Assembly (NCBI GenBank): GCA_023333565.1
Contig: JAJKFH010000948.1
Span: 4,724,001-4,788,000, forward strand
Direction of reading: 5' to 3'
Length of the DNA: 64,000 bases
From: Puffinus mauretanicus
Lineage: Eukaryota > Chordata > Aves > Procellariiformes > Procellariidae
Shown here: one piece after another, positions 44,640 to 57,542 of the stretch
How the letters are laid out: every line of letters begins with the position of its first letter
How positions within the stretch are numbered: position 1 is the first letter of the stretch
Translations under genes and position numbers: made by a program
The notes under the pieces: model-generated
Databases searched by the model: none
What the model was told of the DNA's origin: nothing
What the model saw: only the letters and a program-made list of their open reading frames with translations

Positions 44640-45610
44640 AAACCTTGCATTGCTCAATAAAAAAGTTAAAGAGGCTATCATACAGAAGATGCTGGCATTT
44701 AAAAATTGGAAAGCTTTCTCAAATGAGGAGAACAGAAAAATCCATAATACATAGCAGGTCAAATAGAAGCAGGAAATTAAAGAAGCTAAAAAAGAATTTG
44801 AAGAGCATCTTGCAAAGGATGTTCAAACTGATAATGAAAAGTTATTAAAATACATCAAAATCAGCCAGCTAGGGAATTGGTGGGACTGTTTAATGACAAG
44901 AGGTGCAAAAGGGGAACTCATGAATGATAAGACCATAACGGAGAAGTTCAGTGAAATGTTGCTTTCATTTTTACTGCATATACAAGATGCTGGGGAGATT
45001 CCCACACGTTGTAAATTCTTTGTAGCAAATAGATCAGAGGACTTAGAAGAACCTGAAATAAACACACAGGAAGTATTGTACCAAATAGATCTAATAGTCA
45101 ATAGGGCACCAAGAGAAGATATGATTGATCTATGAGTTCTGATGAAGCAACCCAGATGTGAAATTGCAGAACTGCTGGCTGCTGTCTGAAACCCACCCCT
45201 GCAAACCTCACCAGTGCCAGAAGACTAGCATATCTACAAAAAAGGTTCTAAAGGCAATCATGCAAACTGCAGATTATTTAGCCTGAATTTTGTGCCTGGC
45301 AAGATGGTAGAGGCTGCATTAAAATTGCTAAGCATTTGGATAAATCACAGTGTTTTTGGGAAAGAGTCAGCAGGCCTCTGTGAAAGGAAATCCTGCTCCA
45401 CTAACCTGTCAGAATTTGGGAAGATGTCAACCGGCACATGAATAAAAGGGATGCAGTGGACACAATTTCTTTGGATTTTCAAAACACTTTTGACAAATTT
45501 CCACATTAAAGCTTATTACAGATTGGAGGAAAGGTTCTTTTATGGACTAAAGGCTTGTGGAGGTAGGCCTAGGGCTGGCTTTTCAAAATGGCAGAAAATC
45601 AGCAGTGCCG
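44640..45610 (+). mobile_element. Old CR1 LINE relic (ORF2, endonuclease linker to reverse transcriptase)
   Basis: Broken plus-strand frames follow the order of CR1 ORF2. First is a lysine-rich linker (SYRRCWHLKIGKL.., RKLKKLKKNL), then NDKTITEKFSEMLLSF. Next come IYKKGSKGNHANCRLFSL and FVPGKMVEAALKLL, which match the FKKG..NYRPVSL and PGK reverse transcriptase blocks. CERKSCSTNLSEF follows, then IFKTLLTNFH, a decayed form of the block containing the first catalytic aspartate region. Many stops and frameshifts are present. It is old, and immediately follows the pentanucleotide array. Confidence 0.65.
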
Positions 45611-48600
45611 TTCCTTAGGGATGCTTGGGAGGAAGGAGCTGTAAAGTGGTCCAATTGATGTGTGTACGCAGAGGGATCCAGGAAACACTCTGTGAACACT
45701 CCTGTGCCGTGAAGCATTTTCCAGCAAAAGTCCCCGGTGGATCACAGGAATCAGCTCAGAGTTAAGCTGACTCACTGGGGCTCCTCACACTCTGCTGGCT
45801 GTAAGACATCCTACTCCTCTGTGTCTGAAAATGGAGTGGAGTGCAAGCTTATAAGAAAGTTTCCATGGCATGAGTTAGATGTGGATGGGCTAGATACTAT
45901 AGCACTCACCAGAAACGCTGGATGCAGACCACTGGGGAGGCTTTCAGAGTGGAGGCTGTGAAAGAGCACCCCAAGTCTAGGGGTGAGCAAGGGATAGTAT
46001 CTACTCTCCTGCAAGGCTTGCTTGAAGTGAAAGAGTACTGAAGATTCAAGGCATCCTTTAGCTCTTGGGCCAAACAGTGCAGAAAATGGTGTACAGACCA
46101 CTCCATGTGTGTGTTCTCCACAAATAATGTTTTCTATTGGAACTGTTAGAGATGTACTGTGGGATGGGTCATTGGTCTCACCCAGTAAGGAATTCCTTAT
46201 GTTTTTATATACACAACAAAAAAAGCCATAAAACAGAGTTCCTCCCTTGCAATAGCTTAAAGTTTCAGCACCCAGTTATTTCTAGAGGAGAACACACAAA
46301 AGGTATACACAAAAACTTTTGTTTCCAGTAATGGTCATTAAAATACAGCTGTTGTACATCTCTTCCAAGATTTCAGGAGCCCATGTGAACAGTCGGTTTT
46401 AATGTCTAACTCCTTCTGTTACTGTATCCCTGTAGCCTTCGCTGTCATCTCTGTGCTCTAGTCCTGCAAGGGTGAGTTTTATATTTTAGCATTTTTGAAT
46501 ACAGGACAAATCAGCCTGAGCTATTCATGTTTAGAATAAATAACAGGCAGCTATGTTTTATAGAGCAGCTCTTCCAGTGAGAGATTTTCTTTCTGTTGTA
46601 AACTATGAGGCGACTTGGTGGTGAAATGCCCACCTTAGCATGCAGGCTAAGACTAAGAGCAAACAGGGTCCATGCAGTGGAATGGCTTCACGTGGTTGGA
46701 GCTGGATTGTGATCCTTTGTGTTGGAAAAGGGTGCGCGGACAGAAAGCGAAGCGTGGGGGAGAAATAGCACAGCTCATGACCTCTACTGTCAAACCCTCA
46801 TTTCCTTCCATGCAGGGAAGCCCAAGAGTCCTGAAAGTAAAAGACTTCATGGTCATTTGGTTCCCTGCTCCCTGGCTCTGCAGAGACTGAAACCACCCGC
46901 TGCTGTCTGAGGCCCTGATGTGCACTACAGGGCTACTTGAGAGCCCAGTGTTTGGAGATTGAATTATTAATCCTTGACTGAAAATGGATCTGTTTCACGG
47001 GATATATGGGCTGTCCTTCCTCCAGTGGCTTCCTCAGTTAACCTTCCCTCTTTGCCTTTCCCCCAAATTCTTCATATTTCTTTTGGAGCAGGTGCTTCAA
47101 CTAGGACTGAAGCAGTGCTCCTTTGACCTCTTCCTAGAAAGGGTATCTTTATTTCCAGCAGTACTTTTCCCACTTCACTCTGAAGTGTGATTAGTTTTTC
47201 CTGTGGGTGGCAGTCTAGATGTCTAAATAATATTTTTTTTTCTTCAGTTTCTCTGCTTTTTGCAGTAACTGGTAAAGAATTAGCTGTTGAAGATTGTACA
47301 GAATATCTGAGCAGGGTAAATCAAGTCCCTTAGTGCCATAACTCTGCTTATATGCCAAATATAAAGTCTCTCAGCTACAGAATTTCCTGATCAAGTTGTT
47401 ATCTGCATATCCTCTGCAGCTGTAGAGCTTAACACAAAGCCTCCATAATAAGCAGGGAAAATAAAATAAATAAATAAATAAATAACTGTGAGTAGACCTT
47501 GGTAAAGAGAGTTGATTCAAGGCCACAGGCCACAAGGATGCCATCTTTGTTCACCTCTGTCTTTCCCCCTAAGCTGGCATGGGATGAGGAGCACAGCTTC
47601 TTACATACAAATGATTTCTGAACATGCAGTTCAGCCTTAGCTTCATATTAACTAAAATCAGAGCTGGCATTGTTAATTTGGCTGAACAGCTGGACAAAAT
47701 AAGGTTAGATTTTTTCCATGTTTCAAAAATCACTAGGGGAGCTTATTATAAGAACCACTGTAGCAGAAAGAAAATTGAAGTAATAAACAAAGTGGCTATT
47801 ATGAGAGAGGAATCTATAGATCAATATGTTTTGTGCAGAGCCTGAGACAGTGATCTGCAGTGCTTCTTTCACATATACATTTTAGATGGAGCTTATTATC
47901 TTACAGATTTTGAAAAATTTTTATTATGATTTTATTTCTTTAAGAATAATGATCTGAGAAGTCACGAGGCACCGAATAGCCAACTCCATCTCACATTTTG
48001 GGGAGACACTGGCCTATCATTGCCAGATTTCCTAAAAGACATGATAATGATGATAGAAACAGGTTTTTTCCTGAATTATGTGTCATCAACAAAACATAGA
48101 CTTCTGATTGAAGTACTGGATAAGAATCTAGATGTTCTACATTCAGTTCCTGTTTTTGCCACAGTCTTTCTAGACCATTATGGGCAGGTACTTTGTGTGA
48201 GATTGAGGTCACTTCCTTTTTCCTACCTATAAGATTGGTATCAAGGCTCTATTTATTATCACTGGAAATAAAAGGGCTTTCAGAGGGCAGCTCCTCCTTT
48301 TGGATCATTAAAATTAGAGAGATGCTCTTCAGATCTCTATTCCTAAGGGGAAGAGAAATGTGGAAGAATATTAAAAGCTGGGCAGTCTCGAGTATTTTGC
48401 ACACGGGTGAATACTCAGTACTTGCTACCAGCCTGGCTAGAGAGACTCTGCAGGTTGGCCCCAAGACAGGAGCATGGAAAACTTGCTTAGTTTAAAGACG
48501 CTCTCACACTTGCTTGTCAAGTGCAATGTAGACCCCACCACTGGCCTCTGGTGGGAATGGAGCACAAATGTTCCCTTTGTGCTTGGCAATATCCCCTTCC

Positions 48601-49183
48601 AAGGGCATGCAGCTGTGGCTTCCCCCATGGGATGCCAGTTGGTTTGGGCTGCTAGGTGGACTCCTCTCGCTTGCTGGTAGCCAGCATTTCTGAGAGTGTT
48701 ATCTGAGGAAAACTAAATCATTTTGGATGGAAATCAATTCAGAGGGGAAACAAGAGATCCCAAGAGCATCTTTTTTATGCTGCCACATCTTGAACTTTGC
48801 CCAGTATTATAGGCCTGAGACCACAAAAAGGTGACTCCATGAGTAAAAGAGAAATGTAACTCAGCTTAAAGCTATTCTCTGCTGTGGGCATCTTTGGGCT
48901 CATTTAAATTACCAGTGTCTTCTCTGATGCTTTATGCTAGTTAGGATGGTAATTTTCTTTCAAAATACTAACTTCCTTCCAAAATCAAAGGACAGTCACA
49001 TCTAGCTGCCCATTTTCCCAGCTAGATTTATCCCACCCAACTAGATGGAGTTTCCTGCTTTTTCTCAGATAAGGCATGTAATTACTTGGTAAAATAGAAA
49101 TATGATTTGTTTAGTTTAATTTATTATTATAGGCTTTTCATAACTAGAGAAATTTAACATCTCACATATAATAAAGACTGTAT
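45611..49183. other. Non-coding sequence, no gene seen
   Basis: Frames up to about 100 codons without recognisable domains. An (AAAT)n run lies at 47461-47485. Confidence 0.4.
47461..47485. repeat. (AAAT)n simple repeat
   Basis: Five to six tandem AAAT units. Confidence 0.9.
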
Positions 49184-49240
49184 CCTCACAATATCATTAT
49201 GAAATATCCCATATTATGGGTATAGAAAGGAGGTATAAGG
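49184..49240 (+). mobile_element. Possible MIR/L2-like 3' tail relic
   Basis: CCTCACAATATCATTATGAA, then ATATTATGGGTATAGAAAGG, resembles the conserved tail of MIR and L2 elements, with many mismatches. It is weak evidence by eye. Confidence 0.3.
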
Positions 49241-49467
49241 GGTTTGTCTAGATGTGATATTCTAAGAAGCATAAGCCTGACTTTCTTATACAGAAAACTG
49301 ACCAAACCCAAGCTTATTGCATTGGGGTGGCAACAAGTCTAACTTCATAAACTTTTTTGAGAGAAAGGGTGTATTACATTTAGCTCAGCACTGCACTAAT
49401 GCAGTCATAAGGCTTTTAGTCAGCTCAAAATGCTCAGAGGTAAAATTGCACCTCTAGTTTAGGTAGA

Positions 49468-49785
49468 ATCATAAGATTAGAGCATAATTCAGGATGGAAG
49501 GGACTTTGGGAGGTCTTTGGTCCAATTACCTGCTGAAAGTGGTGAAGTGAGCTATGAGATCAGAGTAGGTTGTTCAGGCCTTTATCCTGCTGGGTCTTGA
49601 AAACCTCAAAGGCTCGACGCTGTCAGCTTCTCTGGGCAACGTGTTCCAGTGCCTGACAGTCCTCACGATGAATAAGATTTTCTTTTTATCAAGTCAAAAC
49701 CTCTCTTTTCCTAGTTTGTGTCCATTGTCTCTTGTCCTCCTGCCATTCACTGCTGTGAAAAGCCTGGCTTGGAATTCTAGATAAC
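49468..49785 (-). mobile_element. CR1 LINE fragment, minus strand
   Basis: The reverse complement of the end of CR1 ORF2: AGGATGGAAGGGACTTTGGG, CTGGGTCTTGAAAACCTCAA, GGGCAACGTGTTCCAGTGCC and TTGTGTCCATTGTCTCTTGT are characteristic. It has moderate divergence and no intact ORF. Confidence 0.85.
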
Positions 49786-50699
49786 TTCCTTGTAGGTACT
49801 AACATTTCAACTTAATATTAATTTTTAAAATTAGTAATATATATTGCAAATTATGCAAAAGTGCTGTTACTAATTGAAACATTACTGATGCACTTATACA
49901 AACCTCTTGGTCAAAATAATGCATAGAGTGTCTGAAAAACAGAAATGGAAACAGTATGTCTTGATTCCCAGTTGCGAGTCTTAGCTATTAATCATTTTTA
50001 CTACATCGGCAATAGCTTGTATTGCAGTGTTGTATACAGTTCACTGTTGTTTTTCATAGACTATCCCAAGATGGAACCTCCGTTAGGAGAATGTTACTTT
50101 TCCCTTCTGTACACTTTTCTTTCTCCCTCTATTTTCTCTTTTTTTTTTTGGTTCTTTTGTGATTTTTTCCATTTTGAAAGCTCCCCATTTCTGCCTCCTT
50201 CTTAAAGAGTTTTTCAGGAACAATTCATATCACTCCCTCTCTTTTTACATTATTTGGTTCCTCTGTTCTCTACCTCAGGATGCTATTGTAAAATTTAACC
50301 CTGTATGCCTGTTCCTTCATTCTGACCACTTTTTTTTTTCTTTTAAAATGTCTTGATCTGTGCTATAATATACATCCCTTTTCTCCTCTTCTCTCAGTAT
50401 TTTAACAACGATTGGTTATAAGCATGACTTTCAATTTATTTTTTTGTTTTCCACTTGAAGGTGAGAGACATATTTTTGGTTTATTACCTTTAGAAAATGA
50501 ATTCTTCTCATTCTCAGTGGTAACATTTTAACTCAGGTCTAGTTTAAAACTCAATGTTGAAATGAGCAATGCAGATCATATTATACAATGTCCCTGTTAT
50601 TGATTAAAATTTTACTAACACATTTATGCAAACATCTTTAAGAATGATTATGACTGAAAGTATTAAACAAAATTCTTTTTGTTCTTTTATAGAAATAAC
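49786..50699. other. Non-coding spacer between CR1 copies
   Basis: AT-rich sequence with T-runs; nothing recognised. Confidence 0.45.
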
Positions 50700-50702
50700 C
50701 TG

Positions 50703-51056
50703 TTAGCCTAGAGAAGAGAAGGTTCAGGGGGGATCTTATCAATTTATACACATACCTAAAGAGAGGGTGCAAAGAGGACAGAGCCAGGCTCTTTTCAGTG
50801 GTGCCCAGTGACAGACCAGAGGCAATGGACACAAACTGAAACACAGGAGGTTCTCTCTGAACATCAGAAAATACTTTTTCAGTGTGAGGGTGACCGAGCA
50901 CTGGCACAAGTTGCCCAGGAACGTTGTGGAGTCTCCATCCTTGGAGATATTCAAAAGCCGTCTGGACATGGTCCTGGGCAACCTGCTCTAGGTGGCTCTG
51001 CTTGAGCAGGGTGGTTGGACTGGGTGACCTCCAGAAATCCCTTCCAACCTCAACCA
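50703..51056 (+). mobile_element. CR1 LINE fragment (3' end)
   Basis: AGCCTAGAGAAGAGAAGGTT, CAGTGGTGCCCAGTGACAGA, ACACTGGCACAAGTTGCCCA-type and TTGGACTGGGTGACCTCCAG blocks identify the CR1 ORF2 C-terminus and 3' UTR. It ends at CCTTCCAACCTCAACCATTT without the usual tail repeat. It belongs to a different subfamily from the neighbour at 51728. Confidence 0.9.
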
Positions 51057-51727
51057 TTTGGGAGAGGTGGGGTGCGGGAAATCTAATGGTAAATGTCTAA
51101 GAATATCAGTCAGATAGTAATGCCTATATGTAAGACTTTGGTCCCTTCTTTATATGTATTTCCTCAAATTTCAGACAGTGTTGCCATTTCTTGGTATTGC
51201 TAACTGCCACAAAAATTGTTGATAACTCTATTGAATAAAAATGCCAATAAAGTTAGATTATGTTTTACTTGTGGTTTTCTCGAATTTCTAAACAGGGAAA
51301 TTACTTCAGTTACTATTCACCAGTGGAATTGCTGAATGTCATGTGTGTAGCCCTTAAATTATTGCTACAGAAGACTTGCAGTTTGCAGCAGTTGGAGTTA
51401 CAGATATGTGTGGATAACACACAGAGAGAGGGAAGGCTATGAAACGTTATTCTCCTTTGGCATAGATTTTTAACATGAGTCCTTTTCCTTCTAGTTTATT
51501 GGAATACTTATTTTCTAAGACTGATATTTTTAAGGAGGTATGGAAAGGAATTGTCTGAGACTGGGTGATTTACATGAAGAGGTTTTACCACTCATTGATT
51601 TCTAACACTTTGCTAACCTGCTTTGTTACCTACAAGTTTATTACGATGGCATGTAACTTCGGTCATCTTTGTCTGTATGAGGAACACTCAGGCATGTGGG
51701 ATTTTCTGTATGCTGTGTGCACATGCA
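51057..51727. other. Non-coding spacer between CR1 copies
   Basis: Nothing recognised. Confidence 0.4.
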
Positions 51728-52265
51728 CGAGGCCGCACCTCGAATACTGTGTTCAGTTCTGGGCCCCTCACTACAAGAAGGACATGGAGGTGCTGGAGCG
51801 TGTCCAGAGGAGGGCAACGAAGTTGGTGAAGGGCCTGGAGCACAAGTCTTATGAGGAGCGGCTGAGGGAACTGTGCTGCAGTCTGGAGAAGAGGGAGGCT
51901 GAGGGGAGACTCCTCATTGCGCTCTCTACCACTCACCTGGAAAGGAGGTTGTAGCGAGGGTGGGGCTGGTCTCTTCTCCCAAGTAACTAGCTTATAGGAA
52001 TGAGAAATGGCCTCAAGTTGCCTCTAGGAGGTTTAGGACTGGACATTAGGAGAAATTTTTTACTGAAAGAGTGGTCAGGCCTTGAACAGGCTGCCCAGGG
52101 AAGTGGTGGTAGAGTCACTCCCATCCCTGGAGGTATTTAAAAGATGTGTAGATGAGGCCCTTAGGGACATGGTGTAGGGGGCATGGTGTGTTGGATTGAC
52201 GGTTGGACTCGATGATCTTAAAGGTCTTTTCCAACCTCACTGATTCTATGATTCTATGATTCTAT
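51728..52265 (+). mobile_element. CR1 LINE fragment with intact 3' tail
   Basis: About 540 bp. The ORF2 C-terminal part begins near CGCACCTCGAATACTGTGTT and continues as ACAAGAAGGACATGGAGGTG. A GGACATTAGGAGAAATTTTT block follows, then the 3' UTR and ATTCTATG tandem tail ending at about 52265. Several small indels relative to the copy at 19650 break the frame. CR1 elements move by target-primed reverse transcription; this copy is 5'-truncated and immobile. Confidence 0.93.
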
Positions 52266-55200
52266 GTGACCATGCTGTCCTGTTAAATCAAACTTTCCAA
52301 TCCCTCTGTTTATCTCTAGAGGACAGATACGTATCTGGATAGCTGGTCATCCATAATCCTTCAGATTAAGAGTTATGAAAAGATATTTCTGTATTCTATA
52401 TAAAATATGAATTTTGGAATGTAGTATAATTTTTATTGCATGTATCACTGTAATAAAAACATTCATTTAAAATCCTTTTCCTATTAAAAATATATTTATT
52501 TTTAGATTTATAAAATCCCCTATGCTTCTGTCTGGATTTGCTTCAATAAAAACACAGTTAGTCAAGAACATCATACTGTCAACGACAGGCAATATTAAAA
52601 GACAATCATTTCAGTTATGAATCTCATCATATGACTATAAAAGTTAAAATCTCAAAGAAAACATCTCTCACTAGTTATTCATAAGATCATTGAAAATATG
52701 GTATTCCCAAACAACTTGTAAACTCCTGCACAAACACACTTCTATTGAACATATTTTCATGTATATTAGCAGTATATAATGTAATGGAATTTCAAACACT
52801 GGTGGGTTTATAGTTGTTAGCTAATTTTCTTTGGAAAGATTTTATCAATGAACAAAGATCCCTGCCATCGGAACTTTACCTGCAGTTTCTTATGTCATCA
52901 CCATAATATGCAAGCACTAAACAGTCTGTGATGGTTTTCATCATCATTATATTCCTTCCTAGGAAAGGAATATTATCTCCTTGTTACTGTTAAGAAACTG
53001 AGACCTGAACTAAGGGTGCAATTCAGTGTCCTAACCATGGGCACTTAGTGGGATTTGCAGTGCCCCAGGGTATCTGACACATCTGCCTGGGGCTGGACGG
53101 TGAGATGCAGGAGCTACAGGAGACAAGCAAAGTAGCAGCTGGAGCTCAGGTGAGATAGATACTGCAGGTCATCTCAACATCACTAGACACCTATGTCTGG
53201 GTAACTGAATCGAGTCCTAAATATGACTCAGTGCTGTAGAAGCAGTTAAATGAACCCAGATCACAATCCTGCCTCTAGTCAATGGGTTGTTCCTTCCTGA
53301 AACTTACATCTTTATAGATAATTCTGCCATTGTAAGTAGTCTTGCTGAAGTCACTGTTTTTAGGATCATTAACATGATGTATTAAACTAAGGACGAAAGT
53401 ACAGCTAAACAACATGGTGGAACAGTTTCTATCCATTTTCTGCAGGATTTGGAAGCATAGGGGTTAACTCTATTGTTATGTGAAAAATCTCAGCTTTCAA
53501 GATCCCCATGCAAATACTTCTGGCATAAATACATATTTGCACAAGGGTTTAGAACACTATCTCTTTCATCAAACATTATTCTCCTGCATATTCACAGAAA
53601 GCAAACAAGAGGGATTGCGAATACTTGCCAGAGCAGATTTACTACATGTAGCTGAACAAGTATTAGTGAATATGGGATTTTTTGCAGTAATCTTGCAGAT
53701 GTTGAGCTTTTCAGGGTAACTAGGTGACTCTTTGCTAGGCATCTCTCACCCTCCTTCTCCCCTAAAAAACTCCAACACAGCTGCCTCCCTACCTCTCCAT
53801 CCAAGTTGCCTTTCAAAGGCAAACAATACATGTACAGTGTAATAACAGAACTCTTCTTGCTGTTCACGAGGGATGTGATCAGCATACATGCCTCAAGAGT
53901 GGGATATGTGTCCCAGTGTATGGGACACACTGTCTAATACATGAACCCCACAAATTAGAGACAGCCAATGAAACTCAGACACTTCATTTTTCAATGAACC
54001 TAGACACAACAGACAGCCTGCTCCAAAGACATCTTCCACAGATCTCCTTAGCTTCTGTATTCATGTTTGCAGCTTGCATCTCTTATCAGGTAGTGAACCT
54101 GTTGCACCAGTCCTAACTTTGATCTGCATAGTACATATTTTTTCTTCAGAGCAGCCGTTTCTCCTTACATTTTATTCAAAAGGACTGGAAATACTCAAAA
54201 ATATTAAAAAACATATCAATGCTAGTTTGCTTCATGGGTTTTTTTTTCCGTGTTTGTTTTTTTTTTTTTCTCCTGTGTTTTGTCTTCAGCAGAAAAGCCT
54301 TGATTTCCTTAAGTTTCACTTTGAAATTATGTCTCTTCTAGTGTATATATATTTCTAAAATATCAGATTTCCCTTCTGGGGTAAACCTGATGTATTCGTG
54401 GACATCTCAAAAATAAATCCTTAGCAAGCAGGGAGAACCCTGTTAGCTTTTTAATACATGCACTCCAGGAGATGTGCAAAAAGTTCTCTTACAGAAATGT
54501 ACTTCACCTTTAGGCCATGGGGATAATATTCCTGTTTTGTGTTGTATCAGTTTGGGTGTGATAACATTGATACAGAATCTAAAACTGTTTCTTCTCTAAT
54601 CTTTGCAGAGAAGTCCAGGGAAACATTAAATATTAAATGTTACTCGAATGTTTCCTGAAGCGATATTTCATCAGTACTGTGATTTTAAAGTCCCATGGCA
54701 ATGATGTTTAAGATGTCCTGACTAAGAATTCCCAAATACATTTCAGACTTGCATGAATGATCACAAGCCTTTAAAGATATTTTCATTTGACTTCTGATCT
54801 ATATTTGGCAGGTTTAAAAATAACGCTAATAGCTATGAGAATGAGCTTTCTCTAATTATCCTTTCAGAACAATCCAACATATTCCACTGTCAATCAGTTG
54901 CTCATTTAAACCTGGTGGTAAACCCGTTCCTAATATTGCCCATAATAATTAGTGTACTTCCATGGAGAGACATTTTTACTGTTTTTAGCAGAGCTTTGCA
55001 ATACATACTTATAAAATCTAGAAAAATGCTGTAGACATTTTATTAGGGTTTTACAATCCAAAGTAAAAGAGGCTTAGTGCAGATGCTTGACAAAGGACCC
55101 ATTAAACAAGTCAATCACCTATCTGTGTCAGAGCTGCTGAATGTCCTGAGTGAATATATGTATTCATATATATTCCTGCTAGGGATGTATCAGAAAAAAT

Positions 55201-55425
55201 TGATCCACCTCTAAAGTGGTTGAACAAAAAATGGTTCTTTTAGCATCATATATTTTGGATTGGCTTTTTAAGTATGATATTGCCACTCAGGTCAGAAACC
55301 TACACCTTGGTGGACTGTCTAGTTAAGCCAGCCATCTTCAGGGCTAATGTCTAATAGCTAGCACTGTAGCAGGCTGGTCTACCCCAGTAAATACCACCCA
55401 AATGAGAGACACACCAGCCCTATTT
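52266..55425. other. Non-coding sequence, possible MIR/L2-like trace near 52973
   Basis: No gene is recognised. TATTATCTCC followed by AAGAAACTGAGACCTGAAC at about 52973-53012 weakly resembles a MIR/L2 tail. Other short frames have no motifs. Confidence 0.35.
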
Positions 55426-55428
55426 CAC

Positions 55429-55490
55429 GGGGGGTGGGGGGTGGGGGGGGTGGGGAGGGCACGCAGGGAGGGGAGGGGGGAGCATAACAA
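55429..55490 (+). repeat. G-rich tract, potential G-quadruplex
   Basis: Several runs of five or more G separated by T or A (GGGGGGTGGGGGGTGGGGG..) are followed by GGGAGGGGAGGGGGG. This satisfies the G3+N1-7 pattern several times over. The surrounding DNA is AT-rich. Confidence 0.8.
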
Positions 55491-56095
55491 GCAGACTGAA
55501 TTTTCTCCAGGCCTAGCCTGGTACTGTGAAGTGTTGGGTTTGATGTCTGAGTCAGCAGAGATAGAGAAGCAAGCAGCAAGCAGCATGAAAGAAGATTTTA
55601 AGGGTCAGGGAGCTTTGGCAATCAGGGCAATTTGATTGCTTATTCCACCAGGATGGGAGATATTTACTTTTTCTTTTAATTCCTGTTGAGAGAAGAAAGA
55701 ATCTTATTATCAGGACTAAGGACTGACTTGTTGGAGCGTGATAATTTTATAGGCTATCAAATAATCACCTTAACCTAAAAAGAATAGTGTGATGGAGGAC
55801 AAGAGATCTAAAGGCAGTGAGATTTCAGGGTGGGTAAAAAGGACCCAAGGGAGACATTGACAAAAAGTGGATACGTAATTCGAAGGAAAATACACATGGA
55901 AAGTAATTTGGGAATAAGGGGGTATTTGAAAACTATAAAGGAAAGACATGGACAGAGCAGATAGATAACTGAAGGCAAAAGGGGCAAATGGGTGTGGGAG
56001 GAGAATGAAAGAATCTGAGGAATTGCTTGTGTTCCTCCTGATAAAACAATAGTACAATGTAAGAAGAAATGCACAGATGAGAGGGATTTTGGCTT

Positions 56096-56140
56096 GGGTT
56101 TTTTTGGTTTGTTTTGGTTTGTTTTGGTTTGGTTTTTTTT
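56096..56140. repeat. (GTTTT)n simple repeat
   Basis: Tandem GTTTT/GGTTT units in a T-rich run. Confidence 0.85.
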
Positions 56141-57515
56141 AATTATTTATTGTTCACAAAGACAACTGCAAAATGTCTCTTTTAGAAGCTATGCTTGATG
56201 CTAACTGCATTCTCGAAGCAGACCCTGTAAAGGTCCTAATAAAGACATCTAATGTAATGACAAAAAGATGCAGATGTGACAGGAGAATTTTAACATGGCT
56301 TTTACAGGGTAATTATCTTGGAATCCTCTGCTGTTTTTTTCTCATTGCATATTGGAAAAGTATACTATAATCACTAATGTGTTTTTAGTTTGTTTTTTAA
56401 TGAAAAAACTCTTAAACAATTAAGTGACTATGAGACACCACAGATGGTTTTCTGTTCCTTTCATGACAATGCTCTACAGTGTGGTCCCAAAAGCTTTTAA
56501 GTCAAAGGAGTCTTTGTTTTGGAAACATACCAGCCAAGTCTCGTGTTTCAAGTATTATTTTAGAGCAATTATGAATGCAGCATTAAGAAATAAAGAAATA
56601 AATAGCCCAGGGGAACTCAAAAGAAGTCTATATACTCTATGACCATATTCCTCATTCAGGTAGTCAAACATGCCTTTTTTCCTAATCACCACAAAACATT
56701 CACACACTTTTTCTTATTTGTACTTTTTTTCTTTTGATATTGTGGGATTTGGCATTTAACATATCAATCTTGTTTTGTGTTCTTCAAAGCAGTGAGAAGA
56801 AAAATCTATAGCATAATTCTATTCCAAATGACAAATTTCATATTTTGACACCAGTGGAATTAAGTCCACAAGGGTCTGTACAGTTGGAGTCAAAGAAAAC
56901 CAGCTCTTGAGTTTTTAATTAAGACAGTAAGAGAGAAATCTGAGGAGTTATACCATCAATAAATCCATGGTAGTGAAATTATTCTGTCATGTTTGTCCTT
57001 GACAATGGGCTTCATAGAAAGGGACAGACTCTTCCAGATGTAGGGTGGGATTCACCTTCTCTAACAGGTGCTGTGGAGGTTTAAGTAAAAGCTAGTCTTC
57101 CCTGGCTCCCTTTGATATTTGAAAAGAGAGAGAGTTCTCCACATGGTGCTTTATTGTAGAAATCTACCCTGTAGTGAGATGACCTGCCCTTCACATCCGG
57201 TGACTATACAACAAACCTAAACTTAAACCTAATATCAGACTTAGATGTCTAATGTAAGGTAAGATAAACTTCTCCCAGACGTTACTGGGCAGGAAACTGT
57301 AGCTTCTGCAGCATAGATAGGGAAAGCAATGGGAAATGGCAAAAATATGAACTCAGGACTAGGCTCTCAGGACCAGAAATTCGTCTCCAAGCTCATGGAA
57401 AGATATATGAACTGAATTTCCACAAGTTGCAAACCAAGTGTTTTAGGCTTTTAGTGGCCATCTTTCTTTTCACAAAAATAGAAGGCTATTTGGATGGAAA
57501 CTTCCCATCAAAGTG

Positions 57516-57542
57516 TTTGTTTGTTTGTTTGTTTGTTTTTTT
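57516..57542. repeat. (GTTT)n simple repeat
   Basis: About six GTTT units ending in a T-run and A-run. Confidence 0.85.

Noticed and set aside
46600..46720. Possible tRNA gene from GC-richer sequence near 46614
   Set aside because: No cloverleaf with proper A and B boxes and anticodon arm could be drawn.
48140..48290. Possible SINE tail
   Set aside because: Only a loose resemblance to the MIR core and tail; no B-box or clear core block could be placed.
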